19,276 nt of DNA from Xylaria sp. FL1777 (lineage: Eukaryota; Ascomycota; Sordariomycetes; Xylariales; Xylariaceae): assembly GCA_022578965.1 (NCBI GenBank), contig MU400949.1, positions 1-19,276 on the forward strand, written 5' to 3'. Position 1 is the first letter of the stretch, and each line of letters starts with the position of its first letter. The position numbers and the translations under genes are program-made. A model generated the notes under the pieces. It did no database searches and had not been told where the DNA came from. It saw only the letters and a list, made by a program, of their open reading frames with translations. Positions 1 through 10,571 of this stretch are shown one piece after another.

Positions 1-2212
1 TTTTCCTAATTAGGAAGTACTTACCGTAAGTGGTAAATAAATACACTGTACATAATTTTTAAGGATGGTCCAGACTTTTGGCCACAACCTACGTACATGC
101 TGCGTAATACCTACCTAAGTCGCAAAAGTACCCCGCACTTCCAATATCAGGGTCCCATACCAGCACATGTTTCTAGCAGGTATGACGAGCAGATGCTGTG
201 TTCCCCAGTCGGTATCTTATCGTGGCTTGATACTGGTAGATGCTACCTACCGCGATGTATTATATACCCGGAATAAGTATAGGGAGCCTTGGCCATGGTA
301 GAAACGAGCTCGCTAATATAGGTATATCTCTTCGATATACGAGGCGTTCAATGCACTTAGAATTCTTGTTACTCTGAGCCCTGTAACGGCCGAGCTTCAT
401 GGCTAAAGCTGATGAAAATTGACACAATCTAGGTTTCTTTCTGCATCGACCTGGTTAGGACAGCAGCAAAGTAGTGTACCCAGCGTTCAACTCCCGAACA
501 CAACCTTGAAGTGTTTGAACTCACAGTGATACATGTACCGTGGTGTGGTGTGACATTGACTCGGCCTACTGCCCGATTTCCACCACTCGATACCTACAGT
601 ACTAAATCTAGGTTAGCCCTGCTGGACGCAGGGATTGACTATGGGCGTTCCTGGAGGGCGTGCTTGGTCTGGCCCGTCGTACTGAAATAGTAATCAAGCT
701 CGTGCTCAACGAGGACTCGATCACCAAATTTTTACGTACTCGACACAAGTGACGTTCCCCAAACTAAGCCCTACGGCCCGCCGTATTGGGTTTGGTTCGA
801 TGGCATCTGCCGAATGGGGCTCCTAACGTGACAATTCCCCGGATTAGACGACGACTAGGAAGTGCGAGGCTGCCGGAATGTCTCCAAGGCTGCTGCTTCT
901 CTTCTGGTTTTGTCTTGTTTTTCCCACGCATACTACGTACGGCTTATCGTGAGGTGGCTCGGAGAATATCTCCAACGTTTTAGTGGAGCTGAGATTTAAG
1001 ACCCGCCAAGACTCGATTTGATCGAACAATGAGAAATTATTCACTACGCTGCCGACCCCCATTGGTGAAAGATAAGCTAATAAGCTATTTACCTAGCTTG
1101 TTCCACCATCATGACACTACACCTAGATAGATGCTCGGGTCTGCTCGGGCATGGCTGAACATCAGCTCACTTATACTGCGTACTCTATTGCCTTACTGCT
1201 TTGTTGCGTACACATAGTTCTCCAATGTGCAGAGAATAGAGAATAGCAAGCACTGCCAACCGGCTATATGTCCTTTTATCTTTCTCATAGGTAGGTTTAA
1301 GTTGTTCGAGCGGTGTTTATCCTCATTATTTTCTTCTCCTACCAGGTCAGATATTCGGGCAACGCGACTAGTGTATGAGCCAATGAACGACAGCTCACTT
1401 TGGATCTAATGTTTGGCCTCGCATCAAAATTGTTAGTGAGATACTTTGAGTCTCTCGCTGCAATCATCCCTGTCGCTCATGCATGCGTCCGGCTGGAGAA
1501 ACCGCAATTGGCCCTCCCATTAGTAGTGCAAATCCAACGTGGGGAGACACGTCGAGGATTAAAGCATAATTTGTAAAATCGTCTTGCAGTGATAGTGATG
1601 ATTGGATATGCACTCGCTTAGCTGTACATCTATGGTGTTCCTCGCCCGTGCCAATGGATGCCTTCGATAGTGTTATTGGCGTAGTAGTCAATCGTGTTGT
1701 GACGCTGAAATCTAGGCTTCCCAAGCTAGTCGATAAGGCTTCAGCGGAGGCTGTTACTACCTGGGTATATGATACGAATGCGGGAAATTTTACTAGCATG
1801 CAAATGTTGAAATATCCAGAGATAGGGATTGTTCGGATTCAAAGGCTGAAGATTTCATTCGTTCGTCGCAAACCATTGCAAATAGAAATACGACCAGAGA
1901 GCAATCTATTTCGTAACGAATACTGAACATCCCTGTTGTTTAGAGGCTCGAGCTTCACTTAGCCCAGATCCGGAAACAGGAACACCGTTGGACATTACAG
2001 GGTCCATTAATCACCATGGAATAGGCATTTCAATCTTCAGCCAGGGGATTAACTGTAACACTGCGAATATCAGGTTGGTAGAAATCGAAAGTTAAAGCGA
2101 CCAGGTAGCTCAGAGTCTATTATCTGATAGGCCATGGATTCAAAAGCAAGGCTTGCGTCATAGAGGAGCCACTCTCAAGGGACCCACTGCAGGCTAGCCT
2201 GGTATACTTAGG

Positions 2213-2231
2213 TACATGTATACTACATGTA
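2213..2231. repeat. Duplicated TACATGTA palindrome
   Basis: The self-complementary octamer TACATGTA occurs at 2213-2220 and again at 2224-2231, separated by TAC, so the 19-bp block is both a direct and an inverted repeat. It lies about 1.2 kb upstream of the permease start. It could be a paired binding site or chance AT-rich sequence, and no function can be read from it. Confidence 0.5.
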
Positions 2232-2494
2232 GAAGCTGCGGGTCATGCAGGAAAACCCCACAGCGGCTCGATTCGGTAGTCTTCTAGACCATCACTCCAC
2301 TTGTCTCAGTTACGCTGCACAATTTATCTGCAGCAGGTACGAAGTATTCAGATTCATCATTTTCTGCTGAGCGAAAAATGCCAAATGCTAACTGTCTAGT
2401 CTAGCCATGTTATTGAAACCTGACGGAGACAGACCGTTTGGCCTTATCTCCATGAGATTAACGGCGTAACACAGCATTTACTAATCATAGTTTA

Positions 2495-2518
2495 GGGGTA
2501 GGGGTAAGTAAGGGCAGG
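2495..2518 (+). repeat. G-rich run, weak quadruplex candidate
   Basis: Four G-runs (GGGG at 2495-2498, GGGG at 2501-2504, GGG at 2512-2514, GG at 2517-2518) are separated by short A/T-containing linkers, in a context that looks like degenerate TTAGGG. The last run has only two guanines, so a stable three-tetrad quadruplex is doubtful. Confidence 0.3.
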
Positions 2519-2568
2519 TATAACGTTACGCACATATGAATTCGGAGATGCTTTCGCGGACATGGCCT

Positions 2569-2589
2569 ACACTGCTAGACTAGCAGTGT
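2569..2589. repeat. Perfect 21-bp palindrome (10-bp arms, 1-nt centre)
   Basis: The arm ACACTGCTAG (2569-2578) is followed by a single A (2579) and its exact reverse complement CTAGCAGTGT (2580-2589). The flanking bases (T2568, C2590) do not continue the symmetry. It lies about 850 bp upstream of the permease start. Possible roles are a dimeric transcription factor site, a cruciform, or a remnant of a mobile element end. None is shown by the sequence. Confidence 0.75.
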
Positions 2590-2713
2590 CCCTGTTTGTA
2601 CACCAGGAATGAGGCGCCTTTCTGAAGACAAACTGACCGATATCGCTCCTCCCTATACTACAAACGGTGTGACCGAGGCAATGGACCTCGCGAAACGCCA
2701 CGGCAATGCCCGG

Positions 2714-2750
2714 CGACTACTGCCCGACTACTGCCCGACTACTGCCCGAC
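2714..2750 (+). repeat. 11-bp tandem repeat, about 3.4 copies
   Basis: The unit CGACTACTGCC is repeated exactly at 2714-2724, 2725-2735 and 2736-2746, followed by a partial CGAC at 2747-2750. Perfect identity between copies suggests recent slippage. The unit length is not a multiple of three and no ORF depends on it, so it is a non-coding minisatellite. Confidence 0.85.
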
Positions 2751-3211
2751 GTGTCGTCTCAACGCGCCGTTTATAATCTAATTACATCCTGCTGTCAGGT
2801 TATCGGTGGGATGACTCTGGCTGCTTGCTTTTTCTAGCGCGGCCAGCTACCGAACCTAGCACCACCTTGGGGGGTTTCCCATCGGCCGTGGGTCGTCAGC
2901 CATGGGCGGGCCATGCGGTTCCATTTCCCTGGTTCCTAGCCCGTCCGAGCTGGCGTGGGACTTGTACCAGACTAACACCACCTGCGGTAGGGGAACTCTT
3001 ATCTTGCTCCCTCTGGTTGGCCGATGTTTTTTCTTGCCATGGACAGGACCATGAAGTCGCCCCCATCAGGGACCCTGTGAATATGCTGCATAGTGTTCGA
3101 CGCTGTCTACCTAGTTCAATGCAGTAGTGTGGTTCGACGCCCATCATTTCGACGCCAAACGGGACACTGCCTTTTGCTATATGTATGGAGGGTTCCGCAT
3201 CGGCGGTCGCT

Positions 3212-3225
3212 CACATGATAATGTG
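3212..3225. promoter_or_regulatory. Candidate GATA-factor site within a short dyad, permease promoter
   Basis: TGATAA (3216-3221) matches the HGATAR motif bound by AreA/NIT2-type GATA factors, which activate ammonium permease genes under nitrogen limitation in ascomycetes (family knowledge). Here it sits between CACAT and ATGTG, which are complementary. It is about 220 bp upstream of the start codon, a reasonable distance. A single hexamer match is weak evidence because such matches are common by chance. Confidence 0.35.
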
Positions 3226-3300
3226 TCTTTCTTACTTTCCTCCTTTCCAATTCATCCGTTCTATTCTTTTAGTCCAAACCTTCATTCATATAATATTATT
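3226..3300 (+). promoter_or_regulatory. Putative core promoter of the permease: pyrimidine-rich tract and TATA-like AT block
   Basis: A strongly C/T-biased coding strand (about 3226-3285) is followed by an AT block with TATAATA-like sequence (about 3288-3300), some 140-210 bp upstream of the start codon. CT-rich tracts next to the transcription start are typical of filamentous fungal promoters. The actual start site cannot be read from sequence. Confidence 0.35.
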
Positions 3301-3440
3301 CGAGCTTGGTTTAGGACACCACAAGCACTAACACCAAGAGCTCCCCCCTAGCATCTCATCTGTACAGTTGACGCTCGAACCTCAACCCGCCTGACCATCT
3401 GTGTAACCGTGAACTCTTTACCATCATCCACTTCGACGTC

Positions 3441-5308
3441 ATGTCGTATGCGTGGACGGGGGCCCCGGCCACCTTCAATGGCACCAATTCTGAGACTGGA
3501 GGAGATTCCAGTATGTTTTAAGCACTCCGCGAACTCTAAGGGGGCTCATTGAGCAAGACGAGACACAACTTGTGGATACGGAGGAGCAGGAGTGGCTAAC
3601 GACAGACTCAACTTCCGAACAGACACCGAGAATTTGAACCAATGGTATCAGTCGGGAGACCAGGCCTTTATACTCGTCGCGTCATGTATGGTGCTGCTGA
3701 TGGTACCGGGTATTGCCTTTCTATACTCGGGATTGTCACGAAGAAAATCAGCGCTATCTCTGATATGGGTGGTTATGATGTCTTTCTCCGTGATTATATT
3801 CCAGTGGTATTTCTGGGGCTACTCCCTCGCCTTTAGCACAACAGGGAAGAGTGGCTTCATCGGCGATCTACATCATTTTGGTCTCATCAACACGTTAGCT
3901 CTGCCATCACCGGGGTCTCCGCTCATTCCAGAACTTCTATACTCCTTCTACCAGGTAAGCCCATCGAATCTTTCATAAGGCGAGAGCAATTCATATCAAG
4001 CCCGATAAACTTGTAAGACAGGCCTAGATAGCTAATATAATACATGACAGATGATGTTCTGCGGTGTCACTGCGGCCCTCGTAGTTGGTGCTGTTGCCGA
4101 GCGCGGTCGCGTGCTACCCGCTATGATATTCACATTCTTTTGGGCCACGATCGTCTACTGCCCGCTTGCGTGCTGGGTTTGGAACATTAACGGATGGGCC
4201 TTTAACTACGGCGTGCTGGACTACGCAGGAGGTGGCCCGGTAGAGATCGGCTCGGGTATGTCGGCGCTTGCGTACTCATGGATTCTTGGCCGTCGCCATG
4301 AGAGGATGATGCTCAACTTTCGACCCCATAACGTTTCTCTGGTCACTCTCGGAACCGTTTTCCTGTGGTTCGGCTGGCTCGGCTTCAACGGCGGCTCCGC
4401 ATTCGGTGCAAACTTGCGCGCCACCATCGCTTGCTGGAACTCTTGCCTAACGGCCATGTTCGCCGCCATGACATGGTGCCTCCTCGATTTTCGCCTTGCT
4501 AAGAAGTGGTCTATGGTTGGTTGGTGCTCTGGTACAATTTCTGGCCTCGTCGCAGCCACTCCGGCGTCTGGTTTCATCCCTACCTGGGCTTCCATCATCT
4601 TAGGCGTTGTGACGGGCATCTGCTGTAACTTTGCTACTAAAGGTGAAGAACCTCGCAATCGAATTTTAGAATGTCTGCTAAACTATGTATAATTTAGTCA
4701 AGTTCTTGGTCAGAATCGACGACTCCCTTGATGTGTTCGCTGAGCACGCGGTCGGCGGCATGGTAGGACTCGTCTTCAATGCCCTGTTCGGCGCGAACTA
4801 CGTTATCGGGTTGGATGGCGTCAACAACGGCGTGTACCCCGGCGGCTGGGTAGACCACCACTATGCGCAATTATACATCCAAATAGCGTACATCGTGGCG
4901 ACAACCGCTTACTCATTCGTGGTATCCGCCATCATCGCGAAGCTAATCGACATGGTGCCCGGCCTACACCTTCGAGCTTCAGAGGAGGCCGAGCTCATGG
5001 GTATGGATGACGACCAACTCGGCGAATTCGCATACGACTACGTCGAGGTGCGCCGTGATTTCCTGGCCTGGACTCCGGCCAAAGAGGAACCGGTCGCCGA
5101 CGGCCACCGTATTATACCACAGCACGGCATTGAGGAGCATCAAAACTTAGCGAATACTGCTGGCCACTCTCCTCCGAGCTCCTCGCGACTCGAGGTTGAA
5201 CAAGAGAAGGTGGGTGCATCTGTTCGCGCCCCAGCCAAGGAAAGCGCTGCCGAAAGTGCACTTGAAAGCGGCGGTAACTCGTTACCGGTATCGAGGGGCT
5301 CATCGTAG
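3441..5308 (+). CDS. meaA: MEP/AMT-family ammonium permease, Glu-type (Mep1/MeaA-like)
   Basis: Plasma-membrane ammonium uptake protein of the Amt/Mep/Rh family. My model has exons 3441-3510, 3623-3954, 4051-4642 and 4698-5308. The introns (112, 96 and 55 nt) start GTATGT, GTAAGC and GTGAAG and end in AG, and the first has a GCTAAC branch point at 3595-3600. The product is 534 aa, the usual size for fungal Meps. A short extracellular N-terminus precedes the first helix (from about residue 37), and family hallmarks such as ARKSALSLIW-like (here RRKSALSLIW), FQWYFWGYSLAF, ERGRVLPA, WFGWLGFNGGSA and HAVGGMVG occur in order. The first pore histidine position is Glu199 (GGGPVEIGSG) and the second is His348. 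This is the Mep1/Mep3 pattern, whereas Mep2 has His at both, so the MeaA-type name is inferred from that residue. The cytoplasmic tail has the conserved EEAE (427-430) and DDDQLGEFAYDYVEVRRD (435-452), then a variable polar end. An exon 2 acceptor at 3589 would also keep frame and add 11 residues, but the branch point favours 3622. Confidence 0.95.
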
Positions 5309-5321
5309 AAGTTTGAAAGAA

Positions 5322-5327
5322 AATAAA
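5322..5327 (+). terminator. Candidate poly(A) signal after the permease
   Basis: AATAAA lies 14 nt after the stop codon, and T-rich stretches follow (about 5428-5450). This is closer than most fungal poly(A) signals, so the true cleavage site may be further into the T-rich and AT-rich sequence. Fungal 3' end signals are degenerate, and only the hexamer match is certain. Confidence 0.3.
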
Positions 5328-5564
5328 CTGGATAACAATGAGTCTTTGACTCTTAGCTTGTATAACCCCTTTCCTAGTCGTTCGGAAAATTTTGCTTGTT
5401 TATATATCCTACAGCCAGCGAAGATATCTTTTTTAATTTTCTATTTCATTAGGTCTCATTTTCTTGCTGGGCACGGCGTATATACATATATATTCTATGG
5501 AAAGGGAAAATTATCTTACATGCACATTTTTTGCATTTCGCTCTCGTTTTCTTTTTTCCCTTTT

Positions 5565-5660
5565 GGGGGAGAGAGAGGGGGGGGGGAACAACGATGGCAT
5601 TAAGAAAGGTCACGAAGAGAGCGGGATGGAGGGAAGGGAGAAGAAGGGATGTACACCACT
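5565..5660 (+). repeat. Purine-rich low-complexity tract with an 11-G run
   Basis: The + strand changes from pyrimidine-rich to almost pure purine (GA repeats and G11 at 5577-5587), continuing with GA-rich sequence to about 5655. Overlapping frames stay open here only because of the biased composition. I regard it as non-coding and probably within or just after the permease 3' UTR. Confidence 0.6.
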
Positions 5661-6088
5661 CAGACTCAAGCCGAGATCTTCTTCATCGGCGCCGTCGACT
5701 TGTAAACCAACATCTGAGTACCTTTATGGGTGCTGGACTTTTGTAAGAGCCTTGTCGTTGAGTTAACCGGACATGGTGGTTTGCCTTACATGTTTTCTAT
5801 AACGGGATTTTTCTTGTATTTATTTAATACATAAATTACTATGATACATACTGTCTCTGTCCCTGCTCTACTTCGTGTAGGTGTTATGAAGAACCAGCGC
5901 CGCTAGTAGCTATGTGATTAAGGTAAAGGGGTAGCTTATAGACGCTTGCTCTCACGCGAGAGGCCTAGGGTTCTTTGATATGTGGTTCCTACTAGCGATA
6001 TACGAAATATTTTCTTCGCTTAGAGGCAGCGGTATCATGGCACAAACTACGTATACGAAATTATAGAAAGTTGTCGCGCAAAACGACG

Positions 6089-6115
6089 CCGTTGTTGCGG
6101 AATTGACAACAACGG
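6089..6115. repeat. Inverted repeat, 9-bp perfect arms
   Basis: CCGTTGTTG (6089-6097) is the exact reverse complement of CAACAACGG (6107-6115), with a 9-nt loop. Further GTTGTC/GACAA-type strings lie just outside (6070-6075 and 6134-6138), so the area is rich in this motif. Neither the surroundings nor a T-run suggests a specific function. Confidence 0.6.
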
Positions 6116-6973
6116 TATTTATGTCCACCAACTCGACAAAAGTTGTATCCTAAGTTAGCCAGAGAGAAATGGAGGTAGATAGATAGAGCGATTGTGATGT
6201 ATAGGAGCTGTCTTGGACGATGAGGTCTTAAGAAGCCTTCATATTTCTTCCCGCCTGAGTCATTAATTTCACCCTCTGACAGGCCGTTCTATGTGTTGTC
6301 TTGAAAGCATAAGATCGCAGGCGACGATAAAAACTGTAATATTGAATGAAGACATGAAGTTCACATGTATAACGCGTACTATATTACCCCTGTGGTTACC
6401 CTTGTGTTGTTTGCTCAGTCATATACGATGAATGATGAGGGGCTACAGTCGATATGTAAGGCGTACGTCAACTACGCTACATAAGCCGAAATCATGGGGC
6501 TGGTTTACAATCCGTGGGATACTATCTCTTGTCTCCGGCTCAGAGATTTCTCAAAGAATCATGAGCTCGTCTCGAAAAGTGCTAACGCAGGGTCTGAAGT
6601 CGGAGATATCTGTATATGCGACGAGTCGAACTCAGACGGGGGATGGCGATGGCACTTGTCAGCGAGATGAGAAAGGCACTGGATAAAGCTGCGCCGGAGG
6701 TCGATTTACTGCTAAACTACCCTTCGTGCCGTGGTAAACTCGTTTTACGATCGGCTGAAACTATATGCTGTTGACGTGGGCTGGCGGGTAATGGAGAAAT
6801 ACGTGGCGAGGGTATAAAGAACGATAATTCTTGTTCCACGAGCGCAGGAGTCTATTCTTTTAGCGCAATAGGGTTATAGTACTTATTTATTAGTCAATTC
6901 GCACATTCCAAAAGTATTATGCTTGTGCCTACGCTACGAATTGGCATATTCAAGCTCGTATCCGAGGGTTGTT

Positions 6974-6999
6974 TTCTTCTTCTTCTTCTTCTTCTTCTT
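6974..6999 (+). repeat. TTC trinucleotide microsatellite
   Basis: About eight uninterrupted TTC units (CTT/TCT registers are equivalent) are followed by a purine-rich stretch (AAAAATGGGGAGAGAGGAG, 7001-7019). The tract is likely variable in length between strains. No ORF uses it as a codon repeat. Confidence 0.9.
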
Positions 7000-9900
7000 G
7001 AAAAATGGGGAGAGAGGAGAAAGAAGGATAAGAACAAGCAAACTTTTTGAGACTGTGTGTCTATTTGTGTAGCTTATTATTACTCTGATATTGTCTTCTA
7101 GTTACAGCTATTTGTGTGCTGGGCCGTAGATGAACGGCGAAGCGGTGGTGGTAAGAAACTCTAGATTGAATTTACCCGATAGTTGTCCTACGAATGCCAG
7201 TTTTTATCGCGAATCGTGGTACATGTCTTCAAGAAATTTCCATAGTACCACGTCAGAGCGATACTGTCATGACATTATACTCTTGGAGCAAAGAGGTAGC
7301 ATACAGGTAACCAAGGGCCAACCATTGAAGCAGTTAATGTTTTTTTCGCACCAAATTATCAATCACAACCTACACTCATAGGTGACAATTCCTAGTAGGT
7401 TCATAGTTTAGAGTCACCGATTGTGCAATGTCAACATCGAGCCAATTCTACAAGCTTACCTAGGTAACTTTCAGATACACCTCGAAAGGAGACCAGATCA
7501 TCCGTCCCGAAGCCGAGTATCTTCTCCCACGCAAGCACATGACGACTTGGTATTTATCTCGTGTAACAGAATTTCTATGGAAGGCTATCATGCGGCTTCT
7601 TGTATCATACGTGCAGGTCATGCAAGGTACGCTCATGTCGTGCGGTATTACATCGAATTGAAACCAGGAACGACCTACTATACACACGGGAGAGGGACTA
7701 GAGAGAGCATGTACGAGGGCTAGCTATGGAGAATAACCCTCAGCGATGCAAGGCAGGCCAAGGCGAGGTAAAACGGGTAGCCGACATATGTACATGAAGG
7801 CATGCGTACCGTGGCATCCCGTACCGCCATGCATCTTGATGGATAAAGGGATCGGATGAGATAGATCGCTGGATAAACGTGTATCCGTTCATAAGTTCAG
7901 ACCGCCATGTCGTATCTGCTCTGCTACAGTACAGCTCATCCCACGTCCATTAATGGACTTGGCTTTGCCCGAGATAGTCCTATAGGGTTAGCAGTAAGCT
8001 TCTCATTCTTTAACGATCACCTTGGCGTGGAGATGCCTTGTTGCCTCCCCCATGTTTGCTTGACTGCTGTCTCGGCCTTACCGTCATTCAAATTGTCGCT
8101 CTTGTCTGTGCGTACGCCTTGGAGTCGATCAGTCTGCCCTGTAGCAAGATGGGATGAGATCCATGGGCAGGGAAGATTAAAGACTGGGCTGGGTGTCTTC
8201 AAGCCGCGTTAACATCGGATGAGATCTGCCTCCGCGTCTCAAGAGCTCCGAGAAAGATATTGAGATGAGATAATACGAGACTTCTCGGGGCAGATCCGGG
8301 GATTCTCGTTCGACGGATGTGTGTAAGGTATCTCGGGTTAGTGATCGCGTGGAGTGGCAAAAGGGGGGACTGTCTTGGAGGAGTCCGTACTTTAATTTCA
8401 GGGAATCTTGGAGCGAGAATCATCTTGACACCGGAACAACCTTTGGGACGGCAAAGTCCTTAGGTTTGTCCGTAATTCTCTCGAGATCTGTTGTATTTTA
8501 TCTTGGCTTTTCTCACGTGCCGCTTCGTGTTTGGGTTGTGTTCGTCTGATTTGCCCTTGTTCATCAGCCGTCCATCCCAGACACTGAAGGGCCGTTTCGA
8601 AAGCACCCCCTGAATCTAGATAGAGGAGTCAATATCACATTTTCGGGGGACTAGCTAGAATGTTTTCACTGCTTAGCTTTAGTATATTGTGGCGTATAAT
8701 ACATAAATGAATATCGGAATTGTAATCTACTGGGGTCATATGTCCTTGGCATATTCAATGATGGTACATGAATGCCCGTGTAACCTAGTAGCGAGGAAAC
8801 TCATTTGAATGCTAATCTGATACCTCGTTCCCTTGCTGCTATTCAGACTGCGTAGATGAACTCGAGTGATTGGGGGAAAGGAGGGTCTTATTGAAAGAAC
8901 TATAGTATCACATTGTCGTATTCGGGAGAGTATTAAGTAACGCATACTCCTCGGAGAAAGGATTGGATTTCGATTTCGATGAATTTTATGGGGCATAAAG
9001 AAATCACGCGCAGTTGCTCATCACATGAGCTTTACACAGCGATAAGCTCGATTCGCGCTCCATTTTCTATGGATTGTATGGTGAAAATTCCTTACCTAAA
9101 GCGTCAGATGGACATATGGACTACAATTACGGTGACGATTCATAAAGTGTAAATTAAATCAAGAAGAGCCGCCTCAAGACACGAATATATCGTCAATATG
9201 CTAGCAATACCAGAGGCCTCTTGGAGTGAGGCGTTCGTCATTCTACACCTGAACTTCTCGGCGAGCGTACATAGCGATCTAATACATACGTCTGTTGTAT
9301 GAAACAAAAAATAAGGTGAGCGAAAGTGGCGACTCCCACTTAGTCATAGCAGTTATATTGCAGTGTCTTGATCGCTGGGGCCACGAGCCCTCATCATATG
9401 AACCTGTATCACGATGTGACAATCGCATTATGCTACGGTGGATGATCACCACGAAGTAGTGGAGTGGCAAGAGTAGAAAGTTGGTTAGAAGCCTAGTTCA
9501 CTCTCTAGCAATACCGAGGTCTAGTGGTAAGGACGAAAGGCATGAAGTACGGGAGGTAGACATCCTCACCGTCGATCCGGGGTCGCCACAGCTCAGATAG
9601 TGGTCGAATGACGCGGGGTTTGATCGTCGGCTGTCAACGGCTCCAGCTGATCCTCGATTCTTGTGTGGCCTCGACCGTCGACTAATAAACGGGACTGTGG
9701 AGGTTGCATTGGCTGGGTGTCAATCGAGATAGTAACCCCATGTAAGGGACTCGACCAAAGGCAGTCGATTGCCACGCTTTAAAATTTTGCGGAGGGAGTA
9801 GACATAATTTACAGCTAGCTAATGCCGGCTCTAGTCTTACGCTTTTCCTTAACAAGTACGGCGGACTGTTTGAGCGAGGTTATTAGAGAAGTAGCTAAAC

Positions 9901-10164
9901 CCGGGATAACATCAAGAGCGGTTCAATTTCTAGGCAAAGCTTTATATAATGCAGAAATGCGACCTAAGAAAGGAAATCATGCCTACAATGGGCCATAAGA
10001 CGTAGCACAACAGGTGTCTTAATAGATGCCCGTGGCTACTTTGTGCTGACGGAAGTGGAAATCTGTGTTGATGTATTCCGAAGGAGGGCTAACCTATAGT
10101 GAGCCGCATGAACAGCCCCCTCAGGAACACGGCAGTTGACCGCGTTATATAATGTGCTTAGAGA

Positions 10165-10179
10165 CCCTGACCCTGACCC
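10165..10179 (+). repeat. Short tandem CCCTGA repeat, 2.5 copies
   Basis: CCCTGACCCTGACCC is two and a half copies of a hexamer that differs by one base from the telomeric CCCTAA unit. It is too short to call a telomeric remnant. Confidence 0.4.
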
Positions 10180-10509
10180 ATAGATCTCTGGTTTTCATAA
10201 GCCACTGTACCCAGATCGTTGGTAGACTGCCGAACGAACCCCTGCTGTTCTTGGGGTTATGACTGATGTGGAAGGCAACCCGTCATTCCAGAGTATCATC
10301 GAAGCTTGGACGTCGTGCTCGGCACCACCCCGAAGACATAGCTTCTGTGACTGCTCGGATGGCATACATTTTGCCCGTATTTGCACGTGGTAAACATGAA
10401 GGTTTTCTTCTTCCTTACCCACTCTGTCTTTACCGAATGAAACTTCGGGTCTTTAAGCGTTGTGGAGAATGCAGCACGCCGATCTCATCCTTGCTGCATT
10501 TCCGTTAGT

Positions 10510-10519
10510 TTGACGTCAA
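10510..10519. promoter_or_regulatory. TTGACGTCAA palindrome, consensus CRE/ATF-type bZIP site
   Basis: TGACGTCA is the full palindromic CRE site bound by ATF/CREB-type bZIP factors in fungi (for example Atf1/AtfA). Two more GACGT cores follow at 10521 and 10529. There is no gene within several kilobases on either strand for it to control, so the match may be accidental or may serve an unannotated transcript. Confidence 0.3.
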
Positions 10520-10555
10520 GGACGTGAGGACGTCGGCATATAATAAACTCCCTTT

Positions 10556-10571
10556 CCATTCTTTGGAATGG
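10556..10571. repeat. Short hairpin, 6-bp arms, 4-nt loop
   Basis: CCATTC (10556-10561) and GAATGG (10566-10571) are exact reverse complements around TTTG. The hairpin closely follows the CRE-like palindrome and an AT-rich TATAATAAA block (10540-10548). It is small enough to be chance. Confidence 0.35.

Larger units (their letters stand above)
1..3210. other. Intergenic region upstream of the ammonium permease, no recognisable gene
   Basis: All open frames here are short (about 110 codons or fewer), overlap on opposite strands and show no family motif I recognise, so I call no gene. No tRNA or 5S rRNA was seen: the few GTTCRA-like strings are not followed by a pairing T-arm. The stretch holds a duplicated TACATGTA element (2213-2231), a G-rich run (2495-2518), a perfect 21-bp palindrome (2569-2589) and an 11-bp tandem repeat (2714-2750). 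A gene running off the left edge cannot be excluded, but no exon-like sequence was seen there. Confidence 0.6.
5700..10500. other. Long intergenic region, left part: no recognisable gene
   Basis: No frame exceeds about 101 codons. The short frames on both strands lack recognisable motifs, codon bias or plausible splice-linked partners. Composition is mixed and near 45% GC by eye. A hand count over 9181-9540 gave about 29 TpA against 27 ApT, and (CpA+TpG)/(ApC+GpT) of about 45/47, both borderline on the usual RIP thresholds. The stretch holds a hairpin at 6089-6115, a TTC microsatellite at 6974-6999 and a short CCCTGA repeat at 10165-10179. Degraded transposon sequence is possible, but no transposase or reverse transcriptase fragment could be recognised. 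Confidence 0.5.

Noticed and set aside
401..407. GGCTAAA, a perfect XlnR-binding consensus
   Set aside because: It is a single 7-mer about 3 kb from the nearest gene start, so a chance match is likely. I saw no clustered or inverted pair of such sites.
484..500. GTTCAACTCC, similar to a tRNA B box
   Set aside because: The flanking bases do not form a T-arm, and no acceptor or anticodon stem could be found around it.
2825..3127. Opposed 100- and 83-codon frames in GC-richer DNA before the permease
   Set aside because: The two strands are open together and neither product resembles a family. The cause is probably local composition.
3365..3385. Minus-strand GGTTCGAG, similar to a tRNA B box near the permease start
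   Set aside because: The five-base T-stem does not pair, there is no matching A box, and the site is inside the permease leader.
4221..4658. Minus-strand frame of 145 codons in the permease gene
   Set aside because: It is antisense to conserved membrane-helix coding sequence of the permease and has no motif of its own.
9202..9515. TAGCAATACC occurring twice (9202-9211 and 9506-9515)
   Set aside because: A single repeated 10-mer in a 19-kb window is close to chance. No flanking similarity extends it.
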